From: Pseudomonas fluorescens
GTDB lineage: Bacteria; Pseudomonadota; Gammaproteobacteria; Pseudomonadales; Pseudomonadaceae
NCBI GenBank assembly: GCA_902825215.1
Contig: LR782234.1
Location: 1,550,001-1,614,000, forward strand
Length of the DNA: 64,000 bases
Direction of reading: 5' to 3'
This document shows positions 17,186-25,503 of this stretch, in pieces (the stretch's first letter is position 1; every line of letters starts with the position of its first letter). The translations under genes and the position numbers were made by a program. The notes under the pieces were generated by a model, which did no database searches, was not told the DNA's origin, and saw only the letters and a program-made list of their open reading frames with translations.

Positions 17186-17974
17186 TCAAGCGGTGCGAAG
17201 GGTGCCGGCCAGGGGCAGCGGCAGGGCATCGACGGCGGCGCGCTGGGCGCGGCGGTCGCTGTTCAAAGGGATGTCGTAGGTGATGCGCGCGCCATAGGCG
17301 CCGGGTGCGTGCGGGTCGAGGCGAACCTTGTCGAACACCAGCAGACGGGTGCCAAGGTTGAAGCCTTCGGACAAATCGTGAGTGACCATGAACACCGTCA
17401 AACGCGTCTCGCGCCACAGCTCCAGCAGCAGCGCATGCATGTCTTTGCGGATGCCCGGATCGAGCGCGCCGAACGGTTCGTCGAGCAACAGCACGCGCGG
17501 TTTCATGATCAGCGCCTGGGCAATCGCCAGCCGTTGTTGCATACCGCCGGAGAGCTGCGCCGGGTACTTGTCCAGCGCATGACCGAGACCGACCTTGCCC
17601 AGCAATGCCGCCGCCTGCTCGCGCGCGTCGCGCTTGGCGCTGCCGAACAACCGGCCAAGCAACGGCGCGTGCGGCAGTTCCAGACCGAGGGCGACGTTGT
17701 CGAGCACGCTCAGGTGCGGGAACACCGAGTAGCGCTGAAACACCACGCCACGGCTGGCGTCCGGCTCGCTGGCCAGCGGCTGACCGTCGAGCAAAATCTC
17801 GCCGCGACTGGCGCTTTCCTGGCCGAGCAGCAGGCGCAGGAACGTTGATTTGCCGCAGCCGGACGCGCCGACCAAGGTGCAGAATTCACCCTCGTTGACG
17901 CTCAGGTTCATACCCTCCAGCACGACCTGATCGGCGTATTGCTGCCAGATGTTTTTCACTGTGATGAAGCTCAT
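17186..17974 (-). CDS. ABC transporter ATP-binding protein (guanidine operon)
   Basis: Energises the importer encoded by this operon; peripheral inner-membrane ATPase of 262 residues in the nitrate/sulfonate/taurine class. Walker A GASGCGKST (about 37-45), Q-loop VFQRYSVFP, signature LSGGMQQR, Walker B VLLLDEPFGALD and H-loop VTHDLSEG are all intact. It overlaps the permease gene by 4 nt, supporting one transcript and complex. Confidence 0.9.
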   Translation of the reverse strand: MSFITVKNIWQQYADQVVLEGMNLSVNEGEFCTLVGASGCGKSTFLRLLLGQESASRGEILLDGQPLASEPDASRGVVFQRYSVFPHLSVLDNVALGLELPHAPLLGRLFGSAKRDAREQAAALLGKVGLGHALDKYPAQLSGGMQQRLAIAQALIMKPRVLLLDEPFGALDPGIRKDMHALLLELWRETRLTVFMVTHDLSEGFNLGTRLLVFDKVRLDPHAPGAYGARITYDIPLNSDRRAQRAAVDALPLPLAGTLRTA

Positions 17975-18792
17975 TTGCCGGCCCCCTCATACCAAGGGAA
18001 GGCGCGTTGCGTCAGGCGTTTCAAGCTCCAATCCATCAGCCAGGCGAGGAGGGTGATCCACACCACGTACGGCAGAATCACGTCCATCGCCAGATAACGG
18101 CGAACGAGGAAAATCCGGTAGCCAAGGCCGTCGGTCGAAGCGATCGCTTCGGCGGCGATCAGGAACAGCCACGCCGAACCGAGCATCAGCCGCAGCGAAA
18201 TCAGCAGGCGCGGCAGCAATTGCGGCAGCACCACGCGCAGCATCAGCGTCCAGGTCGAAGCGCCGAGGGTTTGCGCCTTGATCAGCAGTTCGACGGGAAT
18301 CTCCCGGGCACGTTGTTCCAGATCGCGGGCGAGGGCCGGGGTGATGCCGATCACGATCAACATGACTTTCGACAACTCGCCCAGACCGAAAACAATGAAC
18401 AGAATCGGCAGGATCGCCAGCGGCGGCACCATCGACAACACCGTCAGCAGCGGCGACAACGGTGCCCCGAACAGCGGCAGCGTGCCGGCGGCAATGCCCA
18501 GGCACAGCCCGGCCAGTGCAGCGATGCCGAGGCCGATGGCCAGGCGCCGCAGGCTCGACGCGGTGTCCTGCCACAACAGGTAATCACCGGTGCGGCTGTC
18601 GGCAGTGAAGGCCAGGCGTTTTACTGCATCGTTCATCTGCACGGCGCTGGGCAGCAGTTTGTCGTTGGGGTTGTCCGCCAGCCGCTCGGCCGAGCCGGTG
18701 AAGTAGGCGAACAGCACCAGGGCGAACGGCAGGAGCACCAGCAGCAGGCGACTCGGGCGATCCGGGTGGCGATTGATCAGGCGCATGGCCAA
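17971..18792 (-). CDS. ABC transporter permease (guanidine operon)
   Basis: Integral membrane subunit, 273 residues, with about six helices. One starts at residue 16, others lie at about 85-105, 112-140, 195-215 and 240-258. The cytoplasmic EAA-like loop is AQTLGASTWTLMLRVVLPQ. It belongs to the binding-protein-dependent transport family used for nitrate, taurine and related small ligands. The gene starts 12 bases after the binding-protein gene. The ligand, probably guanidine, is inferred from the riboswitch and downstream enzymes. Confidence 0.88.
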   Translation of the reverse strand: MAMRLINRHPDRPSRLLLVLLPFALVLFAYFTGSAERLADNPNDKLLPSAVQMNDAVKRLAFTADSRTGDYLLWQDTASSLRRLAIGLGIAALAGLCLGIAAGTLPLFGAPLSPLLTVLSMVPPLAILPILFIVFGLGELSKVMLIVIGITPALARDLEQRAREIPVELLIKAQTLGASTWTLMLRVVLPQLLPRLLISLRLMLGSAWLFLIAAEAIASTDGLGYRIFLVRRYLAMDVILPYVVWITLLAWLMDWSLKRLTQRAFPWYEGAGK

Positions 18793-18804
18793 ATCCTCCG
18801 TGGC

Positions 18805-19872
18805 TTACAGCTTGGCGTCGGCGGCCATCTGCACGTAAGTCGGATCGAAACGCAGCTTGAGATTGCCGGTGTCGCCGCTGGTCACGCCGTTGGCGAAACT
18901 CATGCCGACCGCGCTCGGGTCCTTCGCACCTTCGCCGAGCAAACCGTGCTCGAAGGAAAACTCGGCGACCTTGCGCATGGTGTCCGGCAATTGTTTGCTG
19001 GTGGCGAAGCTCAGGGCTTCGGCTGGCGTGGCGAACAATCTGGTGGTGTCCAGTTGCGCCTGGAATCCGGCGAGGTCGGTGCCCGAGGCCTTGGCCATGT
19101 GTCCCAGCGCGGCCTTGCTCGCAGCGTTCTTCGCGTTCATCAGCGCGACCACTTCGAACCATGCGCCGGTCAGCGCTTTGCCCAGCGCCGGGTTGTCTTT
19201 GAGGGTGGCGCTGTTGACCACCATCATGTCCATGATTTCGCCGGGAATCTGGCTGGAGTTGAACACCTCGGTCACGCCGGGTTTGGCCTTGATGTCCGAC
19301 AGCATCGGGTTCCAGGTGGTCACGGCCTTGACTTCATCGGTATTGAAAGCGGCAGAAATATCGGCGTCGGAAGTGTTGACGACTTTCAGGTCTTTTTCGG
19401 TCAGGTCGACCGAGTCCAGAGCGCGGGCCAGCAGATAGTGCGAAACCGACAGCTCAACCAGATTGACGTCCATGCCCTTGAGATCGGCGACCTTCTTGCC
19501 CTCGCCTTTGAGGACGACGCCGTCATTGCCATTGGAGAAGTCACTGACGATCAGCGCGGTGCTGTCGACGCCACCGGCAGCCGGAATGGTCAGCGCGTCC
19601 ATGTTAGTCATGGTGCAGCCGTCGAACTGGCCGGCGGTGTACTGGTTGATCGACTCGACGTAATCGTTGAGCTGTACGACGTCGATCTTGATCCCGTATT
19701 TCTTCGCCCACTTGTCGACGATGCCCTGGCTGCCGGCGTATTCCCATGGCATCCAGCCGGCGTAGATCGTCCAGCACACGCTGAAGTGGTCTTTCTGGGC
19801 GGCGAAGGATTGTGTGCTGAGCAGCGCGGCGAATGCGGCGGCGAGCAGGGCGGGCAAACGTAGTCGGGTCAT
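18805..19872 (-). CDS. ABC transporter substrate-binding protein (guanidine operon)
   Basis: Periplasmic binding protein, 355 residues, first gene of the operon. Signal peptide TRLRLPALLAAAFAALLSTQSFA with cleavage near AAQK. The mature start contains FSVCWTIYAGWMPWEYAG, and the body is of the NMT1/SsuA/TauA type. Databases often call it a putative urea binding protein; the guanidine-I riboswitch directly upstream argues for guanidine. ATG 19872 follows a CTGGAG Shine-Dalgarno sequence. That sequence is complementary to the aptamer (see the riboswitch entry). Confidence 0.88.
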   Translation of the reverse strand: MTRLRLPALLAAAFAALLSTQSFAAQKDHFSVCWTIYAGWMPWEYAGSQGIVDKWAKKYGIKIDVVQLNDYVESINQYTAGQFDGCTMTNMDALTIPAAGGVDSTALIVSDFSNGNDGVVLKGEGKKVADLKGMDVNLVELSVSHYLLARALDSVDLTEKDLKVVNTSDADISAAFNTDEVKAVTTWNPMLSDIKAKPGVTEVFNSSQIPGEIMDMMVVNSATLKDNPALGKALTGAWFEVVALMNAKNAASKAALGHMAKASGTDLAGFQAQLDTTRLFATPAEALSFATSKQLPDTMRKVAEFSFEHGLLGEGAKDPSAVGMSFANGVTSGDTGNLKLRFDPTYVQMAADAKL

Positions 19873-19880
19873 GGTGAGTT

Positions 19881-19890
19881 CTCCAGTTGA
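19881..19890 (-). promoter_or_regulatory. Shine-Dalgarno segment complementary to aptamer
   Basis: On the minus strand this reads TCAACTGGAG, ending 8 bases before the ATG at 19872, and contains the ribosome-binding CTGGAG. It is the perfect 10-nt reverse complement of the aptamer segment CTCCAGTTGA at 19967-19976, giving a ready translational expression platform. Confidence 0.7.
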
Positions 19891-19936
19891 TCGAGGGCGG
19901 ACAGGAAGGCAACGCGGCACCGCGAACGGTGGCTTG

Positions 19937-20031
19937 TCTCCCGGGCTTTTGTCCCGCCGTGTAACCTCAACTGGAGGTCGCCAACTCTCGGACCAGCCAC
20001 TCGCGGATGCGAGCCGGAACCCTAGTCAGCC
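19937..20031 (-). promoter_or_regulatory. Guanidine-I (ykkC) riboswitch aptamer
   Basis: Minus-strand leader of the operon. Conserved elements in order: GGCTGACTAGGGTTCCGG at the 5' side, GGTCCGAGAG, a stem CCTC/GAGG, then ACACGGCGGGACAAAAGCCC and GGGAGA, with GGCT/AGCC closing the structure. These match the ykkC subtype 1 consensus that binds free guanidinium. It activates guanidine export or degradation genes; here the downstream operon encodes transport and breakdown. Confidence 0.93.
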
Positions 20032-20084
20032 ATTGCAAATTGTGGTGCCGCGAACCTGTGATGACTCCTGCACAGGGTTGCTAA

Positions 20085-20100
20085 AGCGAGAGGCGTGCCA
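20085..20100 (-). promoter_or_regulatory. Sigma-54 (RpoN) promoter of the guanidine operon
   Basis: Minus strand: TGGCACG, CCTC, TCGCT. The -24 element is a perfect match. The -12 element keeps the essential GC at the correct 10-bp distance from the GG, with one mismatch to TTGCW. Transcription would start about 40 nt upstream of the riboswitch. This suits nitrogen-limitation control. Confidence 0.65.
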
Positions 20101-20432
20101 AGTCGGCGAGAAGCCTCTGGCTCGGGGGCTGGCTGACAATGGCAGTGGATCAGGCGCGATCGCTGCGCTTTGTGTTGGTGCGCCACTGCACCGTCGTGCA
20201 GCGTTCGCGGGCGGCGATATCAGCGCGGTGGATTTATCGATCAGGGCTATCAATCAGCGGATGAATGACGGCTTTTCGCAGATGAACAACCTTTCATCGA
20301 TCACTTGTTTCAACTTGTTGCAGGAACGCACCAGATGCCGAAATCGCTGTCTGATTTTTCGTCAGTCACCGATAAACGACTGATGCCTGCCAGCGTCGCT
20401 GGTGTGGCCCACCCGCGGTCCAGGAGGCCGCC
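20101..20432. other. Divergent intergenic region between guanidine operon and lipoprotein gene
   Basis: About 330 bases without a credible gene. It would hold activator sites for the sigma-54 promoter and the promoter of the plus-strand lipoprotein gene. The only palindrome I note is TGCAC-N4-GTGCA at 20187-20200, about 90 bases upstream of the -24 element. Its spacing does not match the NtrC consensus. Confidence 0.6.
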
Positions 20433-20834
20433 ATGTATAGACGAATTCTTCTGCTTGCTGCGTTGATGTTTTCCGTCGCCGGTTGCGTCCCGTACTCCTA
20501 CGCGGACTCGTATTATTCCGAGGTCTACACCTCACCCGCACCGGCCTACTACAACACAGGTGGCACGTATTACCGGGGCGGCAGCACGTACTATTCGGCG
20601 CCGCGTTACTATCAGCCCGCACCACGTTATTACCACCAACCGCGTTACTACCAGGCGCCGCGCTACTACCAACCGGCACCGCGTTATTACGAAAGCCGCC
20701 GCTGGCACGGCAACGATCGCGGACGCTGGGAAGGCCACCGTCGCGGCGGTTGGGACAATGACCACCGCGGTCGCGGCAACTACGATCGGCACAGCGGTCG
20801 CCGTGATTACAACGGCCGTGGTAACCGCTGGTAA
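20433..20834 (+). CDS. Tyr-rich repeat lipoprotein, function unknown
   Basis: Small exported protein, 133 residues, preceded by a good CAGGAGG ribosome-binding site. Lipoprotein signal peptide: MYRRILLLAALMFSVAGC with lipobox VAGC and acylation at Cys18. The middle (about 50-88) is built from repeated PRYY units alternating with QPA, HQ and QA. The C-terminal 45 residues are very rich in Arg, Gly, Asn, His and Trp. I do not recognise a domain; it looks like a low-complexity cell-envelope protein. A strong terminator follows 12 bases after the stop. Confidence 0.75.
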   Translation: MYRRILLLAALMFSVAGCVPYSYADSYYSEVYTSPAPAYYNTGGTYYRGGSTYYSAPRYYQPAPRYYHQPRYYQAPRYYQPAPRYYESRRWHGNDRGRWEGHRRGGWDNDHRGRGNYDRHSGRRDYNGRGNRW

Positions 20835-20846
20835 TCACGGCAAATG

Positions 20847-20878
20847 AAAAGCGGCGCATCAAGCGCCGCTTTTTTTTG
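20847..20878 (+). terminator. Terminator after Tyr-rich lipoprotein gene
   Basis: AAAAGCGGCGC pairs with GCGCCGCTTTT around ATCAA, followed by eight or more T. Its symmetry lets it also serve the convergent hydrolase gene ending at 20898. Confidence 0.9.
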
Positions 20879-20897
20879 CCTGCGATTTTTCCAGAAG

Positions 20898-22010
20898 CTA
20901 GTACTGGGTCAAATCCGCCAACGGATGTCGCCCCTCCCAAGCTTTGTGAAAATGCGCTTCCACCACCGCTTCCGGCACATGATGAATATCCGGCCAGTGC
21001 CAGTGCGGCTTTTGATCTTTATCGATCAACCGCGCACGCACGCCCTCGCTGAACTCCGGATGCCGGCAGCAGTTGAGGCTCAGGGTGTATTCCATCTGAA
21101 AGACTTCAGCCAGCGACATGTGCCGTGCGCGGATGATCTGTTGCCAGACCAGATGCGCAGTCAGCGGCGAACCCTCGCTCATGGTTTTCGCTGCACGGGC
21201 GATCAGCGGATCGCTGCTGTCGCGTTGCAGGCTGATCGCAGTCCAGGCACAGGTGACATCGCTGACATCGAGCAATTCGTCGATCTGCTGCCGACGCGGT
21301 AGCCACTGGGCTTCGGGCATCTGCGCCAGTGCTTCCTGTTGCAGGGCCTTGAGCAGGCTGTTGAGTTGCATGTCGGTCTGTTCCTGCCAATTGAGTTGCA
21401 ACAGGCCTTTGATCAATTCCGGTTGCTGTTCGTCGAGCAGAAAACGGTCGGCCAGGCCCAGATCGAGCGCATCACGGCCATTGATGTGCGCGCCGGTCAA
21501 GCCGAGAAACAAGCCGAGCTTGCCCGGTAGCCGCGCGAGAAACCAACTGGCGCCGACATCCGGATACAGCCCGATGGTGATTTCCGGCATTGCCAGACGG
21601 CTGCTCGGCGTGACGATCCGCGTGCTCGCACCCTGCAACAAACCCATGCCACCGCCGAGCACGTAACCGTGGCCCCAGCCGATCAACGGTTTGGGGTAGG
21701 TGTGCAGTTGGTAGTCGAGACGATATTCAGCACTGAAAAACTGCGCCGCCAGCGGAGGCACTTCGCCGGGATGGGCGCGGCAGGCTTCGACCAGGCTGCG
21801 CACTTCACCGCCGGCACAAAATGCCTTGGCGCCGTTGCCACGCAACAGCACGCAGACGATTTGCGGGTCGTTGGCCCAGGCGCTGAGTTTGTCGCCGAGG
21901 GCGTTGATCATTGGCAGGGACAGCGCGTTCAGCGACTTTTCGGCATCCAGGCTGGCGATGCCGATACGCGCGCCGTCGGTGCCGGTGAGTTCTTCGAAGT
22001 GCAGATTCAT
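20898..22010 (-). CDS. Enoyl-CoA hydratase/isomerase family protein, 3-hydroxyisobutyryl-CoA hydrolase type
   Basis: Crotonase-fold enzyme of 370 residues, longer than typical hydratases and with the C-terminal extension of 3-hydroxyisobutyryl-CoA hydrolases (valine breakdown). Oxyanion-hole and substrate blocks: NGAKAFCAGGEVRSL (about 59-73), GWGHGYVLGGGMGLLQG and the acidic AMPEITIGLYPDVGASWFL, whose Glu and Asp match the hydrolase subfamily. No other valine genes are adjacent, so the precise substrate is inferred from family only. Confidence 0.82.
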   Translation of the reverse strand: MNLHFEELTGTDGARIGIASLDAEKSLNALSLPMINALGDKLSAWANDPQIVCVLLRGNGAKAFCAGGEVRSLVEACRAHPGEVPPLAAQFFSAEYRLDYQLHTYPKPLIGWGHGYVLGGGMGLLQGASTRIVTPSSRLAMPEITIGLYPDVGASWFLARLPGKLGLFLGLTGAHINGRDALDLGLADRFLLDEQQPELIKGLLQLNWQEQTDMQLNSLLKALQQEALAQMPEAQWLPRRQQIDELLDVSDVTCAWTAISLQRDSSDPLIARAAKTMSEGSPLTAHLVWQQIIRARHMSLAEVFQMEYTLSLNCCRHPEFSEGVRARLIDKDQKPHWHWPDIHHVPEAVVEAHFHKAWEGRHPLADLTQY

Positions 22011-22142
22011 CGTGACCTCGATCAGGAATTTGAACGATCAGTATGATCGTTGTGGGGGAAAGTGCCGGATCTGCATCAGATCAATTGACAAGCGTGGTCG
22101 GCTTTCCTAGGGTTCGCCCCATTGTTTTTGCCGGGTATGACC

Positions 22143-22835
22143 ATGACTGCTGACGACCGTATCAAACTCGAACCGAGCTGGAAGGAGGCACTGCGTGCTG
22201 AGTTCGACCAGCCTTACATGGCAGAGTTGCGCCAGTTTCTGCAGCAGGAGCGGGCGGCCGGCAAGGAGATCTATCCGCCGGGGCCGATGATATTCAATGC
22301 ACTGAATTCGACGCCGCTGGATCACGTCAAAGTGGTGATTCTTGGTCAGGACCCTTATCACGGCCCCGGTCAGGCCCACGGCTTGTGCTTCTCGGTGCAG
22401 CCGGGCGTGCCGGCGCCGCCATCGCTGGTCAACATCTATAAAGAGTTGAAGCGCGACCTGAACATCGACATTCCCAACCATGGCTATTTGCAGAGCTGGG
22501 CCGATCAGGGCGTGTTGATGCTCAACACCACCATGACCGTCGAGCGCGCCAACGCCAATGCGCACAAGGACAAGGGCTGGCAGTTTTTCACCGACCGCAT
22601 CATCGAGGTGGTCAGCGAGCGGCAGCCGCATCTGGTGTTCATGCTTTGGGGCGCCCATGCGCAGAGCAAGCAAAAGCTGATAGACGCCACCAAGCATCTG
22701 GTGCTGACTTCGGTGCATCCGTCGCCATTGTCGGCTTATCGCGGGTTTCTCGGGTGCGGGCACTTTGGCCGGGCGAACAAGTTTCTCGAGCAGAATGGCG
22801 AGACGCCGATCGAGTGGCGCCTGCCGCCCATCTGA
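22143..22835 (+). CDS. ung: Uracil-DNA glycosylase
   Basis: Base-excision repair enzyme removing uracil from DNA; 230 residues. Catalytic water-activating motif GQDPYHG (about residues 64-70), uracil-binding [21 protein letters not shown] and the DNA-intercalation loop [11 protein letters not shown] near the C-terminus are all present. ATG 22143 (MTADDR) is chosen over ATG 22137 because Pseudomonas orthologues start there as I recall; the ribosome-binding site is weak for both. Confidence 0.95.
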   Translation: MTADDRIKLEPSWKEALRAEFDQPYMAELRQFLQQERAAGKEIYPPGPMIFNALNSTPLDHVKVVILGQDPYHGPGQAHGLCFSVQPGVPAPPSLVNIYKELKRDLNIDIPNHGYLQSWADQGVLMLNTTMTVERANANAHKDKGWQFFTDRIIEVVSERQPHLVFMLWGAHAQSKQKLIDATKHLVLTSVHPSPLSAYRGFLGCGHFGRANKFLEQNGETPIEWRLPPI

Positions 22836-22853
22836 TGGGGATCTGAAGTGCCC

Positions 22854-22947
22854 AATCGCTGGCAAGCCAGCTCCCACAGGGTTTTGTGGGTACCACAGAT
22901 TATGTGAACACCCCAAAAACCTGTGGGAGCTGGCTTGCCAGCGATGG
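22854..22947. repeat. REP pair, GCTGGC-type, tail-to-tail arrangement
   Basis: TCGCTGGCAAGCCAGCTCCC at the left and GGGAGCTGGCTTGCCAGCGA at the right, with about 40 bp between them. The two REP units are ordered opposite to the 15602-15698 copy. Located between the convergent ung and AbrB-like genes. Confidence 0.9.
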
Positions 22948-22960
22948 GGGCGATGCGGTC

Positions 22961-23995
22961 TTATTCGGGCTGACGATTCCAGTACTTGAACAACGGCTCC
23001 GCCAGAAACAGCACAAACAACAGCCGCATCACCTGCATCGCCGTCACCAGCGGTACCGACAATTGCAGGGTCTCTGCGGTCAGGCTCATTTCGGCAATCC
23101 CGCCGGGCATCATGCCCAGGGTCAGCGAACGCAGATCCAGATGGGTCAGCGCGCTCAAACCCAAGGCTGCCAATGAAGCGATCAACATGGTCAGCGCCGT
23201 GCCGATCAACGTCCGCCCCATGAATGAGGGCGCACGGCGGAAGAATTCCCGGTTGAAATGACATCCCAGACCGCTGCCGATCAGCCACTGGCCGATCTGG
23301 CTGCCGCCATTGGGCAAACCGATGTGCAGGTCCCAACCGATGCTCACCGCCGCACTCACCAGCAACGGCCCGAACAACCACGGATTGGGTTGGCGCAGGC
23401 GTTGCCAGAGCCAGGCGAGCAGGGCGCCCGCCGGAAACAGAATCGCCAGCCAGCGCCAGTCGACGCTGCCCGCATGAGAAATCGGCGTGCCGTCGCCGAG
23501 CAGATACTTGAACGCCGCCGGCACACACAACACCACCACCAGCACCCGCAGACTTTGCCCCGCCGCGACGTGGCTGAGCAAAGCGCCGTTGCGTGCGCCG
23601 AGGTTGACCATCTCGCCCGAGCCGCCGGGCATGCTCGAAAAGAACGCCGTGGCACGGTCCTCGCCGGTGCGGCGCATCAACCACACGCCGACCACCGCCG
23701 ACAGGCTGGTGACCAGCGCACCGAAGAAAATCAGACCGAAATGACTGAGCACCTGCTCCATCACCAGCGGGGTGAAGTGCAGGCCGATGCCGATGCCGAC
23801 GATCCACTGGCCGCATTTGCGTCCACCAGGGATTTCCGTGAGCTGCCAGGGGGTCAGGCAGCGCACGAGGATGATCGCCAGCAACGAGCCGACCATCCAT
23901 GGCAACGGCCAGCCGATCTGGCTGGCGAGGAAACCGCCAAGCAGACCGACCAGCGGTGTTCCCCACCAGGACTTCAGGGCCGAGCGATCAAACAT
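22961..23995 (-). CDS. AbrB family (duplicated) membrane transporter
   Basis: Integral membrane protein of 344 residues with about ten hydrophobic helices in two related halves. The repeated family block is MPGGSGEMVNLGA in the first half and MMPGGIAEMSLTAE in the second. The family (COG3180, 'membrane AbrB duplication') is poorly characterised; some members are called ammonia monooxygenase by misannotation. Its ATG overlaps the tctA stop by 8 nt (ATGTTTGA), so it belongs to the tricarboxylate operon and may help transport or regulate it. Confidence 0.85.
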   Translation of the reverse strand: MFDRSALKSWWGTPLVGLLGGFLASQIGWPLPWMVGSLLAIILVRCLTPWQLTEIPGGRKCGQWIVGIGIGLHFTPLVMEQVLSHFGLIFFGALVTSLSAVVGVWLMRRTGEDRATAFFSSMPGGSGEMVNLGARNGALLSHVAAGQSLRVLVVVLCVPAAFKYLLGDGTPISHAGSVDWRWLAILFPAGALLAWLWQRLRQPNPWLFGPLLVSAAVSIGWDLHIGLPNGGSQIGQWLIGSGLGCHFNREFFRRAPSFMGRTLIGTALTMLIASLAALGLSALTHLDLRSLTLGMMPGGIAEMSLTAETLQLSVPLVTAMQVMRLLFVLFLAEPLFKYWNRQPE

Positions 23996-25502
23996 CGGCG
24001 AGGGCGCGACGCGCAGCCGAACGTTTACGCCAGATGCGCAGGATCGGCATCAGCAGCATGATCGCCGTGAGGATCCAGCAACCGAGGGTGATCGGGCTCG
24101 ACCAGAGGATTTCCAGTGCACCGTTGGAAATCGACAGGGCGCGACGCAGGTTCTGTTCCATCAGTTCGCCCAGGATGAAACCGAGCAACAGCGGCGACAG
24201 CGGGAAGTCCAGCTTGCGCAGGATGTAGCCGAAGATGCCGATACCGATCATCAGGAACAGGTCGAAGGTGGTGGCGTGCACCGCATAGACGCCGATCCCG
24301 GTGATGATCGCGATGACAGGCACCAGGGCCCAGTTCGGCACGGCGAGGATGCGGGTGAAGACGCGGATCATCGGAATGTTGAGGATCACCAGCATGATGT
24401 TGGCGATGAACAACGACGCGATCAGGCCCCAGACGATGTCCGGTTGCTGTTGGAACAGCAGCGGGCCCGGCGTGATGTTGTACAGCGACAACGCGCCGAT
24501 CATCACCGCCGTGGTGCCGGAACCCGGAACGCCGAGGGTCAGCATCGGCACCAGTGCACCGCATGCTGCGCCGCCGATGGCGGTTTCCGGCGCGGCGAGG
24601 CCACGGGCGTCGCCTTCACCGAATTTGCCGCTGGTGCCGGCGATGCGCTTCTCGGTCATGTAGGCCACGGCACTGGCGAGGGTTGCGCCGGCACCCGGCA
24701 ACACGCCCATGATGAAGCCGAGCACGCCGCAGCGCAGGTTGACCGTGAATACCGACGCCGCTTCCTTGAAATTGAACATCATGCGCCCGGTAGCTTTCAC
24801 AGCTTCCTGGCCGTGGTGGGTTTTTTCCAGCAGCAGGAGGATTTCGCTGATCGAGAACAGACCCAATACCAGCACGACGAACTGGATACCGTCGGTCATG
24901 TGAATATTGTCGCCGGTGAAACGGTACACGCCACTGTTGGCGTCGATGCCGACAGTGGAAAGGAACAGGCCGATCAGCGCCGCGATAAAGGTTTTCAGCG
25001 GACGATCCCCGGCCATGCCGCCAAGACAGACAATCGCGAATACCATCAACACGAAATATTCCGCCGGGCCGAAGGCAATCGCCCATTTCGCCAGCAACGG
25101 CGCGAACAGCACCATGCCGCAGGTGGCGATGAACGCGCCGATGAACGAGCTCCAGGCCGACAGCGACAACGCGACACCGGCCAGGCCTTTGCGCGCCATC
25201 GGATAGCCGTCGAGGGTGGTCATCACCGTGGAGGCTTCACCGGGAATGTTCAGCAGAATCGAACTGATCCGGCCGCCGTATTCGCAACCCAGATACACCG
25301 CTGCGAGCAGAATCAGCGCCGATTCCGGCGGCAGGCCGAGGGCGAATGCGATCGGAATCAGCAACGCCACGCCGTTGATCGGGCCCAGGCCCGGCAACAG
25401 GCCGACGACGGTGCCGATCAGCGTGCCGCACAACGCGGTCACCAGGTTATACGGGCTCAGCGCGACGCCAAAACCCTGACCCAAATAGCCAAGAGTATCC
25501 AT
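23988..25502 (-). CDS. tctA: Tripartite tricarboxylate transporter large permease
   Basis: Large membrane subunit (504 residues, about 12 helices) of the binding-protein-dependent, ion-driven citrate/tricarboxylate transporter. Family blocks: TVVGLLPGLGPINGVALLIP, ALILLAAVYLGCEYGGRIS and GVLPGAGATLASAVAY; the GLGP and GAGA loops are characteristic of TctA. ATG 25502 leaves a single base after the tctB stop. It works with TctB and the periplasmic TctC encoded just upstream. Confidence 0.93.
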   Translation of the reverse strand: MDTLGYLGQGFGVALSPYNLVTALCGTLIGTVVGLLPGLGPINGVALLIPIAFALGLPPESALILLAAVYLGCEYGGRISSILLNIPGEASTVMTTLDGYPMARKGLAGVALSLSAWSSFIGAFIATCGMVLFAPLLAKWAIAFGPAEYFVLMVFAIVCLGGMAGDRPLKTFIAALIGLFLSTVGIDANSGVYRFTGDNIHMTDGIQFVVLVLGLFSISEILLLLEKTHHGQEAVKATGRMMFNFKEAASVFTVNLRCGVLGFIMGVLPGAGATLASAVAYMTEKRIAGTSGKFGEGDARGLAAPETAIGGAACGALVPMLTLGVPGSGTTAVMIGALSLYNITPGPLLFQQQPDIVWGLIASLFIANIMLVILNIPMIRVFTRILAVPNWALVPVIAIITGIGVYAVHATTFDLFLMIGIGIFGYILRKLDFPLSPLLLGFILGELMEQNLRRALSISNGALEILWSSPITLGCWILTAIMLLMPILRIWRKRSAARRALADV

Positions 25503-25503
25503 T

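Noticed and set aside
18007..19863. 618-codon plus-strand open frame opposite the ABC permease and binding protein
   Set aside because: Shadow frame; Gln/His/Arg-rich and without domain features.
20187..20200. TGCAC-N4-GTGCA as an NtrC site for the guanidine operon
   Set aside because: The NtrC consensus needs about 7 bases between these half sites; here it is 4, so I do not call it, though its distance from the sigma-54 promoter is suitable.
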